Source: Nocardia aurantia (GTDB lineage Bacteria; Actinomycetota; Actinomycetes; Mycobacteriales; Mycobacteriaceae). Taken from it: a DNA stretch of 64,000 nt. The notes beneath the pieces were generated by a model. The model was not told where the DNA came from. It ran no database searches and worked only from the letters and a program-made list of their open reading frames with translations. Below, piece by piece: positions 26,326 through 34,401 of the stretch. Numbering within the stretch: position 1 is the first letter of the stretch; each line of letters begins with the position of its first letter. The translations under genes and the position numbers were made by a program. The DNA lies in contig NZ_WEGI01000008.1 of assembly GCF_009604425.1 (NCBI RefSeq), positions 310,001 to 374,000 of the forward strand, given 5' to 3'.

Positions 26326-27462
26326 GTGGTCGTGTTGTACCGAACCCCGGACCTGGATCCGCGAGACGAGACCGTTCTCGCGGAGATCGAGGAACTCCGG
26401 AGCCGGTTGCGCTACCTCGTGCAGGAACCTCGGCGCTGGGATCGCCCGCTGCGCCGCAACCTGGTGGCGCGCGCGATCGTGGGTTCGAACACGATCGAGG
26501 GTTACACGGTGAGCCTCGACGATGCCGAGTCGGTCGTCGCCGGCGCGGACGGTCACGCCGAGTCCGGCGACGCGGCACTGGCGGCGGTCGCGGGCTATCA
26601 CGAGGCGCTGGCCTATGTGCAGCAAGCAGCACAATTCGAGGTTTTCGCCTACGAGGAAATGCTGCTGTCCGCACTGCATTTCATGATGCTGCGGCACTCC
26701 CTCGACAGCGGGCCGGGCCGTTATCGGGCCGGGCCGATCCTCGTGACCGGTGGCCGCGGACGTCCACCGGCCTATGTCGGCCCCGACCCCGGATGGGTCC
26801 CCGAGCTGATGGCGGAACTGACGACCTGGCTGCAAACCGGTGACCTCGATTGCCCGGTGTACGTGCGCGCGGCGATGGCACATCTGAATCTGGTGAGCAT
26901 CCATCCGTGGCGGGACGGCAACGGCCGCATGTCGCGGTGTCTGCACACACTCGTCCTGGCGCGGGATCGGGTACTCGCACCGGAGTTCTCCTCGATCGAG
27001 GAGTGGCTGGGCATGAGCACGGTGAACACCGCCGAGTACTACACCGCGCTGGCGCAGGTGCAGGGCGGATCGTATCTGCCGGACCGTGACACCCACGCCT
27101 GGGTGCGGTTCACCCTGCGCGCGCACCACCTACAGGCCCAACTGGTCGATCAGCGAGTGCGGGCGGCGAAAGCCTTGTGGGACAAGGCCGTCGAGTCGAC
27201 CGCGGAACTCGGTCTGCACGAGCGCACCGCCATGGCGCTGTTCTCCGCGGCGGAGGGCAATCTGCGCCGCGTCACCTATGCGGCGGACGAGGCGCTGACC
27301 AGGGACCAAGCGCTGCGAGATCTGAATCTGTTGCAGCGCATGGGGTTGATCGAGTCCGCCGGTGGTGGGGTGCGCCGGCATTATCTGGCGACCGGGCGCT
27401 GGCGGGATTCGGTCCGGGAGGTACTCGGCACGAACGAGTATCTGCGGGAGCCGTACGAGTAG
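26326..27462 (+). CDS. Fic-domain AMP-transferase with N-terminal inhibitory motif
   Basis: About 378 residues. The Fic active-site motif HPWRDGNGRMSR (about 193-204) is complete: His, Asp, Gly-Asn-Gly-Arg. An inhibitory helix SNTIEG at about residues 54-59 fits the class II pattern (S/T)xxxE(G/N), so the enzyme should be autoinhibited. A C-terminal winged-helix-like region (ALRDLNLLQRMGLIESAGGGVRRHYL) is common in stand-alone actinobacterial Fic proteins and may bind DNA. Fic enzymes usually AMPylate protein hydroxyls. The start is uncertain: GTG 26326 or 26332, with an open frame to 26296. It follows the NERD gene. Confidence 0.9.
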   Translation: MVVLYRTPDLDPRDETVLAEIEELRSRLRYLVQEPRRWDRPLRRNLVARAIVGSNTIEGYTVSLDDAESVVAGADGHAESGDAALAAVAGYHEALAYVQQAAQFEVFAYEEMLLSALHFMMLRHSLDSGPGRYRAGPILVTGGRGRPPAYVGPDPGWVPELMAELTTWLQTGDLDCPVYVRAAMAHLNLVSIHPWRDGNGRMSRCLHTLVLARDRVLAPEFSSIEEWLGMSTVNTAEYYTALAQVQGGSYLPDRDTHAWVRFTLRAHHLQAQLVDQRVRAAKALWDKAVESTAELGLHERTAMALFSAAEGNLRRVTYAADEALTRDQALRDLNLLQRMGLIESAGGGVRRHYLATGRWRDSVREVLGTNEYLREPYE

Positions 27463-27510
27463 CGGGTGCTCGCCGTCCCGGCCCGGCGGGGTGCCGGGCC
27501 GGGATGCGGT

Positions 27511-28338
27511 TCAGGACAGGCCGGCGGCTTCGGCGCCCGCTCCGATACCGGCGCCCACGATGCCACCGACCGCGGCGGCGGGGAGGCCGAGGGTGGCGGC
27601 TCCGACCGCGGCGCCGACGCCCGCGCCGACGACGCCGCCGACGACCATCGCGGCACCCGCGACCGGGATGGCGGCGGCGACCTCGGTGGCCACGGCCGGG
27701 ACGAGCGCCGCGGTGCCGACACCGGTGCCGGCCAGGGCCACATCGGCGGCGATCGCCGTCAGGACGGCTCCGCCGGTGCCGGCCACCAGCCCGGTGGCGG
27801 CCCCGACGCCGGCACCGACCACGCCGCCGGCCAGACCGCCCACGACAGCGGCGGGCAGACCGACCACGAGGGCGCCGGCCCCGGCGCCCTCCAGCGCGTG
27901 CCGGCCGATGCGCTCGGCGTCCGGGACGGGCGGCGGGGTGGCGGCGGGTGCGGGCGCCGGCGCGGCGGCCGGGGGTGCGACGTTCGAGGTGTCGAGCGTG
28001 GGGGTGGCTTCTTCCGGCTGCTGACTGTGCTGTGGCGCAGCGGTTTTCATATCGTTCTGGTCGTCGGCGGTGGCCACGCCCTGCGGCGGCAGGGTGTCGA
28101 AGGGGGCGACCTCCGGGACGGCGGTGGCGGGCGTAGGCGCCACGTGCCGGTTGGACTCGGGACTCGGCCTCGAAAGATCGTGTATGCCCGGCATATCCGT
28201 GTCGTCGGCGATCGGTGCGGCGGTGGCGGCCGCATGCGCGGATCCCGCGTCGCTGATACAGGCGACGGCCAGCGCGAACGGTACGGCACCGGCTACGGCC
28301 GCCCGCCCGGTGGGCACAGCGCGATGGCGACCGGCCAT
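27511..28338 (-). CDS. Exported Ala/Gly/Val-rich protein
   Basis: 275 residues. A signal peptide with basic start (MAGRHRAVPTGRAAVAGAVPFALAVACISDAGSAHA region, about 35 residues) is followed by a Pro/Ala/Thr-rich linker (about 40-135). A glycine zipper-like hydrophobic half follows, with many GAGVGA, GGVVGAG and AVVGG repeats, ending LS. Such glycine-zipper tails are seen in secreted or envelope proteins of Nocardia; function unknown. The ATG at 28338 follows GGAGAG by 9 bp; a GTG at 28347 is the alternative. It is convergent with the Fic gene, stops 48 bp apart. Confidence 0.75.
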   Translation of the reverse strand: MAGRHRAVPTGRAAVAGAVPFALAVACISDAGSAHAAATAAPIADDTDMPGIHDLSRPSPESNRHVAPTPATAVPEVAPFDTLPPQGVATADDQNDMKTAAPQHSQQPEEATPTLDTSNVAPPAAAPAPAPAATPPPVPDAERIGRHALEGAGAGALVVGLPAAVVGGLAGGVVGAGVGAATGLVAGTGGAVLTAIAADVALAGTGVGTAALVPAVATEVAAAIPVAGAAMVVGGVVGAGVGAAVGAATLGLPAAAVGGIVGAGIGAGAEAAGLS

Positions 28339-29134
28339 GAGCCCCACTCTCCTTCACTTCGTGCAGTGAACACAGTCAACTTCGATCACAACTAGTACAG
28401 CCGTTCGGCCCGGATCGCAAGCCCACGATCATTGTGACGAAACACTATGCGGCACAGTGGCGCAACCACGCCGGACGGCCCTCGCGGACAGTGCGCCGGA
28501 ACCGGATCCACCTCGCGTCCGGAAGCGCGCGACAGCCCGGAGCGGTGGGCGTGACCGGGGCAGATGGCGGCGAGCAGTGAGAGTTCGCGGCCACTGCCGT
28601 GGGGGCGTTGCCACCCGGTGTCGCGATGATCGGATTCCGTGATCGGACCGGCGCCGAGCCGGCCGTCCGGGTCGTCGGACGGCCCGCGGTGACTCTGCTG
28701 ATCGGATCCCGGGGGCGGTGATCCGGTCGTCGCCGGTGCGGCCGGGCGGTAGGTCGCCGGTGGCTTCGTATCGGGAATCACCAACGGCGGCATGTGAATT
28801 CGTGGCACCGAACGCCGAATGTATCGAGGTGCGAGCCGAGGCCCTCGGCAGCCGCTGCGCCGGGTTCGCGCCGGTGATGGCCGGCTGATCGGGTGCTGTC
28901 CCGGGCTGCCGTCCACGTTCACGTCACGCGCGGATCAGTGCTGCGCGGAGGGACTTTCGGTTCACGCGCGGATCTGCGCTGCGCGGAGGGACTTTCGGTG
29001 AGGGGCGGCGGAGCCGGGGCGACCGGCGTTCTCCCCCGGAACGACTCGATTTCCCGCGCGAGCGACTCGCAGTGAGCTCGCCGACCCGGTGACCCACCGT
29101 CGACCTGCGCTTTTGCCCTTCCTAGGATGGCCGC
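28339..29134. other. Gene-poor stretch of about 800 bp
   Basis: No ORF here has convincing codon bias or a recognisable domain. The longest open frame (28392-28922, minus) reads as Pro/Arg-rich low-complexity sequence and is rejected. The segment contains a tandem direct repeat at 28924-28999 and presumably the promoters of the flanking genes, which point away from it on both sides. Confidence 0.5.
28924..28999. repeat. Tandem 38-bp direct repeat (two copies)
   Basis: Copy 1 at 28924-28961 and copy 2 at 28962-28999 are directly adjacent and differ at only two positions (GATCAGTG against GATCTGCG). Each unit contains GCGCGGATC and ends GGGACTTTCGGT. They lie in the gene-poor stretch about 140 bp before the LysE gene. 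Confidence 0.9.
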
Positions 29135-29761
29135 ATGCTCGTCGCGCTGCTGTCGTTCACGCTCGCCGCCGTGTTGCTGATCCTGTTGCCCGGCCCGGAC
29201 ACGCTGGTCGTCATCCGCGGCCTGGTCCGGGGTGGCCGCGGTGGCGGGCTGCGGACCACGGCGGGCGTGCTGTGCGGGCTGGTGGTCTGGGTGGCCGCCG
29301 CGTCATTGGGACTGTCGGCGCTGTTGCGCGCCAGTGAGATCGGCTACAACGTGCTGAAGATCGCCGGAGCCGGCTACCTGATCTGGATGGGTGCGCAGTC
29401 GCTGCGCTCGGTCCTGCGCCCGGCCCGCGCCGTGGCCGACGATCGCCCGCAGGCCGCGCTGCCCGGCCGGTCCGGCGGATTCGTCGCCGGACTGCTCACC
29501 GACCTGCTGAATCCGAAGATCGGCGTCCTGTTCGTCACCTTCCTGCCCGGATTCGTGCCCGACGGCTACTCGGTCGCGTGGACCACGCTCGGCCTCGGCG
29601 GCCTGTACATCGCGCTGTCGGCGCTGTACTGCGCGGGCCTGGTCGCGGCGGCGGGCAGGGTGACCGGGTGGATGCAGGCGCCGCGCATCCGCCGCCGGTT
29701 GGACGCGATCGCCGGGCTGGTGCTGGTCGGATTCGGCGTCCGCCTGGCCACCGAAGCGTGA
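29135..29761 (+). CDS. LysE/RhtB-family amino-acid exporter
   Basis: 208 residues with about six membrane helices. Family marks: LPGPDTLVVIRGLVRGG after the first helix, GAGYLIWMGAQSLRS, and LLTDLLNPKIGVLFVTFLPGF. These carriers export amino acids or related small molecules by proton exchange; the cargo is not predictable. The ATG at 29135 gives the standard N-terminus (MLVALLSFTLAAVLLILLPGPD). The 187 bp to the next gene hold a possible leader peptide. Confidence 0.93.
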   Translation: MLVALLSFTLAAVLLILLPGPDTLVVIRGLVRGGRGGGLRTTAGVLCGLVVWVAAASLGLSALLRASEIGYNVLKIAGAGYLIWMGAQSLRSVLRPARAVADDRPQAALPGRSGGFVAGLLTDLLNPKIGVLFVTFLPGFVPDGYSVAWTTLGLGGLYIALSALYCAGLVAAAGRVTGWMQAPRIRRRLDAIAGLVLVGFGVRLATEA

Positions 29762-29786
29762 CCGCGCTGCCGGAGGTGTGGGTCCG

Positions 29787-29882
29787 GTGTGTGATCCGCA
29801 ACTCTTGTTCCGACCGGCGCCGCTTGATAGAGTCCTCGGCGTCCTGTTGTCGTCGATCGGAGTCGGGACGTTGAACTTCTGA
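29787..29882 (+). CDS. Possible leader peptide upstream of the ABC-F gene
   Basis: A GTG-initiated frame of 31 codons (VCDPQLLFRPAP...VGTLNF) preceded by GGAGG at 29772-29776 ends 66 bp before the ABC-F start. Antibiotic-inducible ABC-F genes often have such attenuating leader ORFs. The ORF is short and could be chance. Confidence 0.25.
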   Translation: MCDPQLLFRPAPLDRVLGVLLSSIGVGTLNF

Positions 29883-29948
29883 GGTAACCGCCGCGTGGCC
29901 CGCGATTCTCGCGCGCCGCATTTCCGCGTTTACCCTCGGGAGGCTCCC

Positions 29949-31535
29949 ATGTCATCTCCGTCCGTCACCCTGTCCGCACTCGGTTTCGCCTGGCCGGACG
30001 GCACCCCCGTGTTCGACGGTCTCGACGTCGTGCTCGGCCCCGGGCACGTCGGCCTGGTCGGTACGAACGGCGCGGGCAAATCGACCCTGCTGCGCCTGAT
30101 CGCGGGCGCGCTGCACCCGCTTCGTGGTTCCGTCACGGTGCCCGGCCGCATCGGGTATCTGCGCCAGGATCTCGGGCTGGCCACCGGCCTCCGGGTGGAT
30201 CAGGTCCTCGGGATCGCCGACGTCCGAAAGGCGCTGCACCGCATCGAATCCGGCGCGGGCGACGAATCCGACTTCGAGATCGTCGGCACCGCCTGGGATA
30301 TCGAGGAGCGGGCCGTCGCCCTGCTGGGGCGTCTCGGATTGCACTATCTCGCAAACGATGTCATCCAGCTCGACCGGCGCCTGGACACGCTGTCCGGCGG
30401 CGAGACCGTGCTGCTGGGCCTGGTGGCCGAGTTGCTGCGCGAGCCCGACGTGCTGCTGCTCGACGAACCCACCAACAACCTGGATCAGCTTGCGCGCGAA
30501 CGGCTCTACGAGGTCGTCGGCCAGTTCACCGGCACCGTCGTGACCGTCAGCCACGATCGGGAACTGCTGGACCGGGTCGGCACCGTCGCCGAACTGCGCG
30601 ACGGGGCGATCCGGTTGTTCGGCGGCAATCTCACCGACTACCTGCGGATCGTCGACGCCGAGCAGGAGGCCGCCCGCGCGGCGGTCCGCGATGCTCGCGG
30701 CGATGTGCGCAGGCAGGCGCGGGAATTGGCGGAGGCGCGCGTCAAACTCGATCGCCGGCAACGCTACGGCCGCAAGATGGCCGAGCAGAAGCGGGAACCG
30801 AAAATCGTGATGGGAGCGCGCAAGCGGGCCGCCCAGGTGTCGGCGGGCAAGCTGCGCAACAACCACCTGGGCAAGCTGGAGGATGCCCGCGACGGTCTCA
30901 CCGAGGCGCAGGAGAAGGTCCGCGACGACCGGGAGATCCGGATCGACCTGCCCGGCACCCGGTTACATCCGGGCCAGGACGTGATCGACCTGGAGCAGGT
31001 GCGGCTGGTCAACGGTCCGGTGGTCACCCTGCGGATCTCCGGCCCGGAGCGCATCGCCCTGACCGGCCGCAACGGCGTGGGTAAAACCACACTGCTGCAA
31101 CAGATCCGCGCGACCGGGCCGAAGGTGCCGTGGCGGCTGCTGCCGCAGCGCCTGGACATCTTCGACGAGCGGCGCTCGGTGTTCGAGAACGTGGCGGCCG
31201 CCGCGCCGCACGCCGAGGCGGAACGGATCCGGGCCCAGCTGGCCCGATTCCTGTTCCGCGGCAACGACGCCGACGTGCCGGCGGGTGTCCTGTCCGGCGG
31301 CGAACGGCTGCGGGCGGCGCTGGCCGTGCTGCTGCTCGCGGAGCCGGCGCCGAAACTGCTGCTGCTGGACGAGCCGACCAACAACCTCGACCTGCCCAGC
31401 CTGAGTCACCTCACCGAGGCGCTCGCGAGTTTCGAGGGCGCGCTGGTGGTGGTGAGTCACGACCGGCACTTCCTCGACGACATCGGGGTCACCCGCCGCC
31501 TGGTGCTGACGGCGGACGGGCTCACCGAAACCTGA
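29949..31535 (+). CDS. ABC-F family ATPase (ribosome-associated, possible antibiotic resistance)
   Basis: 528 residues with two ABC domains and no membrane region. First domain: Walker A GTNGAGKST, signature LSGGETVLLG, Walker B LLLLDEPTNN. The interdomain linker has the charged helical pair typical of ABC-F (RRQARELAEARVKLDRRQRYGRK...). Second domain: Walker A GRNGVGKTT, LSGGERLRAAL, LLLLDEPTNN. ABC-F proteins bind the ribosomal E site; the linker composition does not settle whether this is an antibiotic-resistance type or a housekeeping one. The ATG at 29949 follows GGGAGG 5 bp upstream. It is convergent with the hydrolase gene, 9 bp between stops. Confidence 0.93.
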   Translation: MSSPSVTLSALGFAWPDGTPVFDGLDVVLGPGHVGLVGTNGAGKSTLLRLIAGALHPLRGSVTVPGRIGYLRQDLGLATGLRVDQVLGIADVRKALHRIESGAGDESDFEIVGTAWDIEERAVALLGRLGLHYLANDVIQLDRRLDTLSGGETVLLGLVAELLREPDVLLLDEPTNNLDQLARERLYEVVGQFTGTVVTVSHDRELLDRVGTVAELRDGAIRLFGGNLTDYLRIVDAEQEAARAAVRDARGDVRRQARELAEARVKLDRRQRYGRKMAEQKREPKIVMGARKRAAQVSAGKLRNNHLGKLEDARDGLTEAQEKVRDDREIRIDLPGTRLHPGQDVIDLEQVRLVNGPVVTLRISGPERIALTGRNGVGKTTLLQQIRATGPKVPWRLLPQRLDIFDERRSVFENVAAAAPHAEAERIRAQLARFLFRGNDADVPAGVLSGGERLRAALAVLLLAEPAPKLLLLDEPTNNLDLPSLSHLTEALASFEGALVVVSHDRHFLDDIGVTRRLVLTADGLTET

Positions 31536-31544
31536 TGTCCGAGT

Positions 31545-32714
31545 TCAGTTCCCGGCCGGGTGCGGCTGAGCGAAGACGTCGGCGACCCAGTCGGCGACGA
31601 AATCGCGCACGTACGGCAGGTGGTCCAGCCCGATGTGCTCGGCGCCGCCCTCCGCCGCGGTGAAGATCCGCAGCTCCCGCTTCGGGCTGTGCACCGCCTG
31701 CTCGTAGGAGCGGTGCGCGTACTCGAGCGGGATCTGCCGGTCGTTCTCGCCGTGGCAGATCAGGAACGGGACGGTGATCCGCTCGACCACCCCGTCGAGA
31801 TGGACACCGTCGGCGTAGGCGATGAACTCGTCGAGATCGTCGTAGCCCCACACCCACAGCACGTGCTCCCAGTAGTGCGGCACGGGCCGCTCACCCTCCC
31901 GCTCGAGGCGGCGGCGCTGCACGGCTCCCCAGTTGTGGTTGGCGCCCCAGGCCACGACCAGCGCGAGCCGCTTCTCGAAGGCCGCCGCCCGCGGGGCGTA
32001 GTAGCCGCCGAGCGACCATCCGGCCAGGCCGATCCGCGCGGTGTCGACGTCCGCGCGGGTCTCCAGGTAGTCCACGCAGGCGGCCGCGAACACCTCGGTC
32101 TCGATGCGGGCGGTCAGCCCGCCGAGGCGCAGGGCCTCCCCGGTGCCGGGTGTGTCGACCATCAGGGTCGAGATGCCGCGCGCGGCCAGTTCGGTATGGG
32201 CGTGCGACGCGTAGATGTGCTCCTTCGTGGAGTCCAGGCCGTTCCAGATGATCAGCACCGGGGCCGGTCCGTGGTCGGCGGCGGGCGCGCGGTGGAAGTA
32301 GGCCGGCAACGTGGTGCCCTCGAACGGGATCTCGACCCGGGTGGTGCGCGGGTCGACGAGGTCGAAGGCCTTCTGCTGCAACTCCAGCACCCGCCGATAG
32401 GTGTCGAGCCGGTCCGGCGCCGACGCGCTCTGCATGCGCTCGGCCTGGCAGAGATAGTTGGTGGCGCGGGCGTACAGCGTGCCGGCGGTGCGCCGATGGC
32501 CCGCCTTCTCCGCCGTCTCGGCCTCCGCGACCAGGGTGTCGGTCAGTGCGGTCCAGGCCGAGAGGAAATCGGCGGTGCCGGCGTCCTCGCCGCGGGTGGC
32601 GGCGTCGCGGATGGGCCGGCAGGCCCGGTCGACCTCGTCGATCAGACCGCCGGAGTTGAGCGTGGCGACCACGCTCAGGTTCCAGACGTAGTTGCCGGGA
32701 AAGTATTCGAACAT
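31545..32714 (-). CDS. Alpha/beta hydrolase of the FrsA/DHPON-hydrolase type
   Basis: 389 residues. The N-terminal ~150 residues are a helical cap domain (MFEYFPGNYVWNLSVV... with tryptophans). The hydrolase fold then gives the oxyanion/nucleophile elbow GLAGWSLGGYYA and the late Asp in CHGENDRQIP, with the catalytic His in AEGGAEHIGLDH. This domain order matches 2,6-dihydropseudooxynicotine hydrolase, which cleaves C-C bonds of 1,3-diketone-like ring-side-chain compounds. In this island it is the likely C-C bond hydrolase acting on a ring-derived diketone. AGGAG lies 8 bp before the ATG. Last gene of the minus operon; 47 bp after the SDR stop. Confidence 0.88.
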   Translation of the reverse strand: MFEYFPGNYVWNLSVVATLNSGGLIDEVDRACRPIRDAATRGEDAGTADFLSAWTALTDTLVAEAETAEKAGHRRTAGTLYARATNYLCQAERMQSASAPDRLDTYRRVLELQQKAFDLVDPRTTRVEIPFEGTTLPAYFHRAPAADHGPAPVLIIWNGLDSTKEHIYASHAHTELAARGISTLMVDTPGTGEALRLGGLTARIETEVFAAACVDYLETRADVDTARIGLAGWSLGGYYAPRAAAFEKRLALVVAWGANHNWGAVQRRRLEREGERPVPHYWEHVLWVWGYDDLDEFIAYADGVHLDGVVERITVPFLICHGENDRQIPLEYAHRSYEQAVHSPKRELRIFTAAEGGAEHIGLDHLPYVRDFVADWVADVFAQPHPAGN

Positions 32715-32761
32715 CGGTACTCCTGATTCGGGAGAGGAAAACGGTTGGGGGAGTGGCGCTC

Positions 32762-33544
32762 TCACCACGCCCCGGGCAGCACGGCCGACCAGCCGCCGTC
32801 GGCGACGAGATTGGCGCCCGTCACATAGGAGGCGTCGCCGCCGAGCAGGAACAGGGCGCAGCGGGCGATCTCCTCGGGCGCGCCGACACGGCCCAGCGGG
32901 ATGTGTGCGGCGATGTCGCGCATCGGATGGCCCTCGGCGAGCAGGTCGTGCTCGGTCGCCGGGGTGCGGATCATCCCGGGACTGACACAGTTGACCCGGA
33001 TCCCGTGCGGGGCGCCCTCGGCCGCGAGCTGTTTCGTCATCGCGACGACGCCGCCCTTGGACGCGGTGTGCGCGATGCGGTGATTGGTCATGGAGCCGGT
33101 GATGCCGGCGGTGGAGCCGACCAGCAGCACCGCGCCGCCGCCCCGCGAGATCAGGTGCGGCCAGGCGTGTTTCGTGACCAGGAAGACGATGTCGAGCTCG
33201 TTGCGCAGCGTGAAGGACCAGTCGTCGTAGCCGGTCTCGGTCAGCGGGGCGAACCGGGTCGCGCCCGCGTTGTTGTAGAGGATGTCGATGCCGCCGTGCG
33301 CCGCGGCCGCCTCGTCCACCCATCGCCGCACCCCGGGCTCGTCGCCGAGATCCAGCGGATGCGTGCTGGTCATCCGGCCACCGGCGGCCCATACCAGGTC
33401 CACCGTCTCGGCCGCGCCGGTGGCGTCGACATCGGTGCCGACGACGGTGGCGCCCTCGGCCGCGAACAGCAGCGCGGCCGCGCGGCCCTGTCCACCGGCG
33501 GTCCCGGTGATCAGGGCCACCTTGCCGGTCAGCCGCCCGGTCAC
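32762..33544 (-). CDS. SDR-family oxidoreductase with His in place of the catalytic Tyr
   Basis: 260 residues. Cofactor motif TGTAGGQG, NNAG, Asp after strand 2 (GTDVD, NAD-type), the catalytic-site serine in LLVGSTAG, and the C-terminal VADGGW are present. The YxxxK position reads HTASK, so the usual proton-donor tyrosine is histidine. A subset of actinobacterial SDRs shows this change, but its chemistry is unsettled. The GTG start at 33544 overlaps the stop of the preceding SDR gene (GTGA), so expression is coupled. It probably reduces or oxidises an intermediate of the ring-degradation pathway. Confidence 0.88.
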   Translation of the reverse strand: MTGRLTGKVALITGTAGGQGRAAALLFAAEGATVVGTDVDATGAAETVDLVWAAGGRMTSTHPLDLGDEPGVRRWVDEAAAAHGGIDILYNNAGATRFAPLTETGYDDWSFTLRNELDIVFLVTKHAWPHLISRGGGAVLLVGSTAGITGSMTNHRIAHTASKGGVVAMTKQLAAEGAPHGIRVNCVSPGMIRTPATEHDLLAEGHPMRDIAAHIPLGRVGAPEEIARCALFLLGGDASYVTGANLVADGGWSAVLPGAW

Positions 33545-34338
33545 GACACCACCCGCAGGGCGTCGCCGATGGATTTCACGCCGCCGTGCGCGGTCAGCCC
33601 GCCGTCGACGGCGATCTCGGCGCCGGTGACGAACGTGGCGTCGTCGCTGAGCAGGAACACCACCAGAGGTGCCACCTCGTCGACGGAACCGGTTCGGCCC
33701 AAGGGTGTTTCGGCGATGTTCGCGGCCCGGAACGCCGGCGGCGCCGAGGCGGTCATCGGTGTCTCGATGTAGCCGGGATGTACCGTGTTGACCCGGATGC
33801 CGCGCGCACCCAGGTCGACGCACGCGGCCTTGGCGAGCCCGCGCAGCGCCCACTTGCTCGCGGTGTACGCGACCGGATAGTGGCCGGTGAGTGCCGCGGA
33901 GGACCCGACGATCACGATCGAAGCGCCGGCCGGCATCAGCGGCAGCGCGGCCCGGATCGCCTGTAGCGTGCCGCCGACGTTGACCCGATGGACCCGGTCG
34001 AGATCGGCCGGGTCGAGATCGGCGAGCCGTGCCCGGTGGGTGATCCCGGCATTGGCGACCAGCCCGTCCACCCGGCCGTATCGATCCGTCAGGTCCGCGG
34101 CCAGCGTGCGCCAGCCCTCGGCGTCGGTGACGTCGAGTTGCCGATAGTCGATGTGCGGCAACGGTTCCTGGGGAGCGACGGCGAGATCGACGGCCACGAC
34201 CGTGGCGCCCTCGCGCTGCGCGAGCCGGGCCTCGGCGGCGCCCTGGCCGCGGCCGGCGCCGGTCACCATCACCACCTTGCCGGTCAGCCGCCCGGACGGC
34301 GGGCCGCCGGGAGATCGCGTTCTGGGATTGTCGGACAT
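33541..34338 (-). CDS. SDR-family oxidoreductase (classical)
   Basis: 265 residues. TGAGRGQG cofactor motif, VDLA after strand 2 (Asp, NAD-type), ANAG, catalytic Ser in VGSSAALTGHYP and intact YTASK, ending GGLTAHGG. Unlike its neighbour, the catalytic tetrad is complete. The ATG at 34338 follows AAGGAA by 7 bp; the frame remains open to 34389. It lies 63 bp after the dioxygenase stop and overlaps the next SDR, making the pair a co-translated unit in the catabolic operon. Confidence 0.9.
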   Translation of the reverse strand: MSDNPRTRSPGGPPSGRLTGKVVMVTGAGRGQGAAEARLAQREGATVVAVDLAVAPQEPLPHIDYRQLDVTDAEGWRTLAADLTDRYGRVDGLVANAGITHRARLADLDPADLDRVHRVNVGGTLQAIRAALPLMPAGASIVIVGSSAALTGHYPVAYTASKWALRGLAKAACVDLGARGIRVNTVHPGYIETPMTASAPPAFRAANIAETPLGRTGSVDEVAPLVVFLLSDDATFVTGAEIAVDGGLTAHGGVKSIGDALRVVS

Positions 34339-34401
34339 CGGACCGTTCCTTCCGGGATGGCATCGGGTGGCCGGAAAGCACCGGCGCACAAGTGGTTCCG
34401 G

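Noticed and set aside
28392..28922. 176-codon minus ORF in the gene-poor stretch
   Set aside because: Pro/Arg/His-rich translation, no ribosome site, no motif and weak codon bias.
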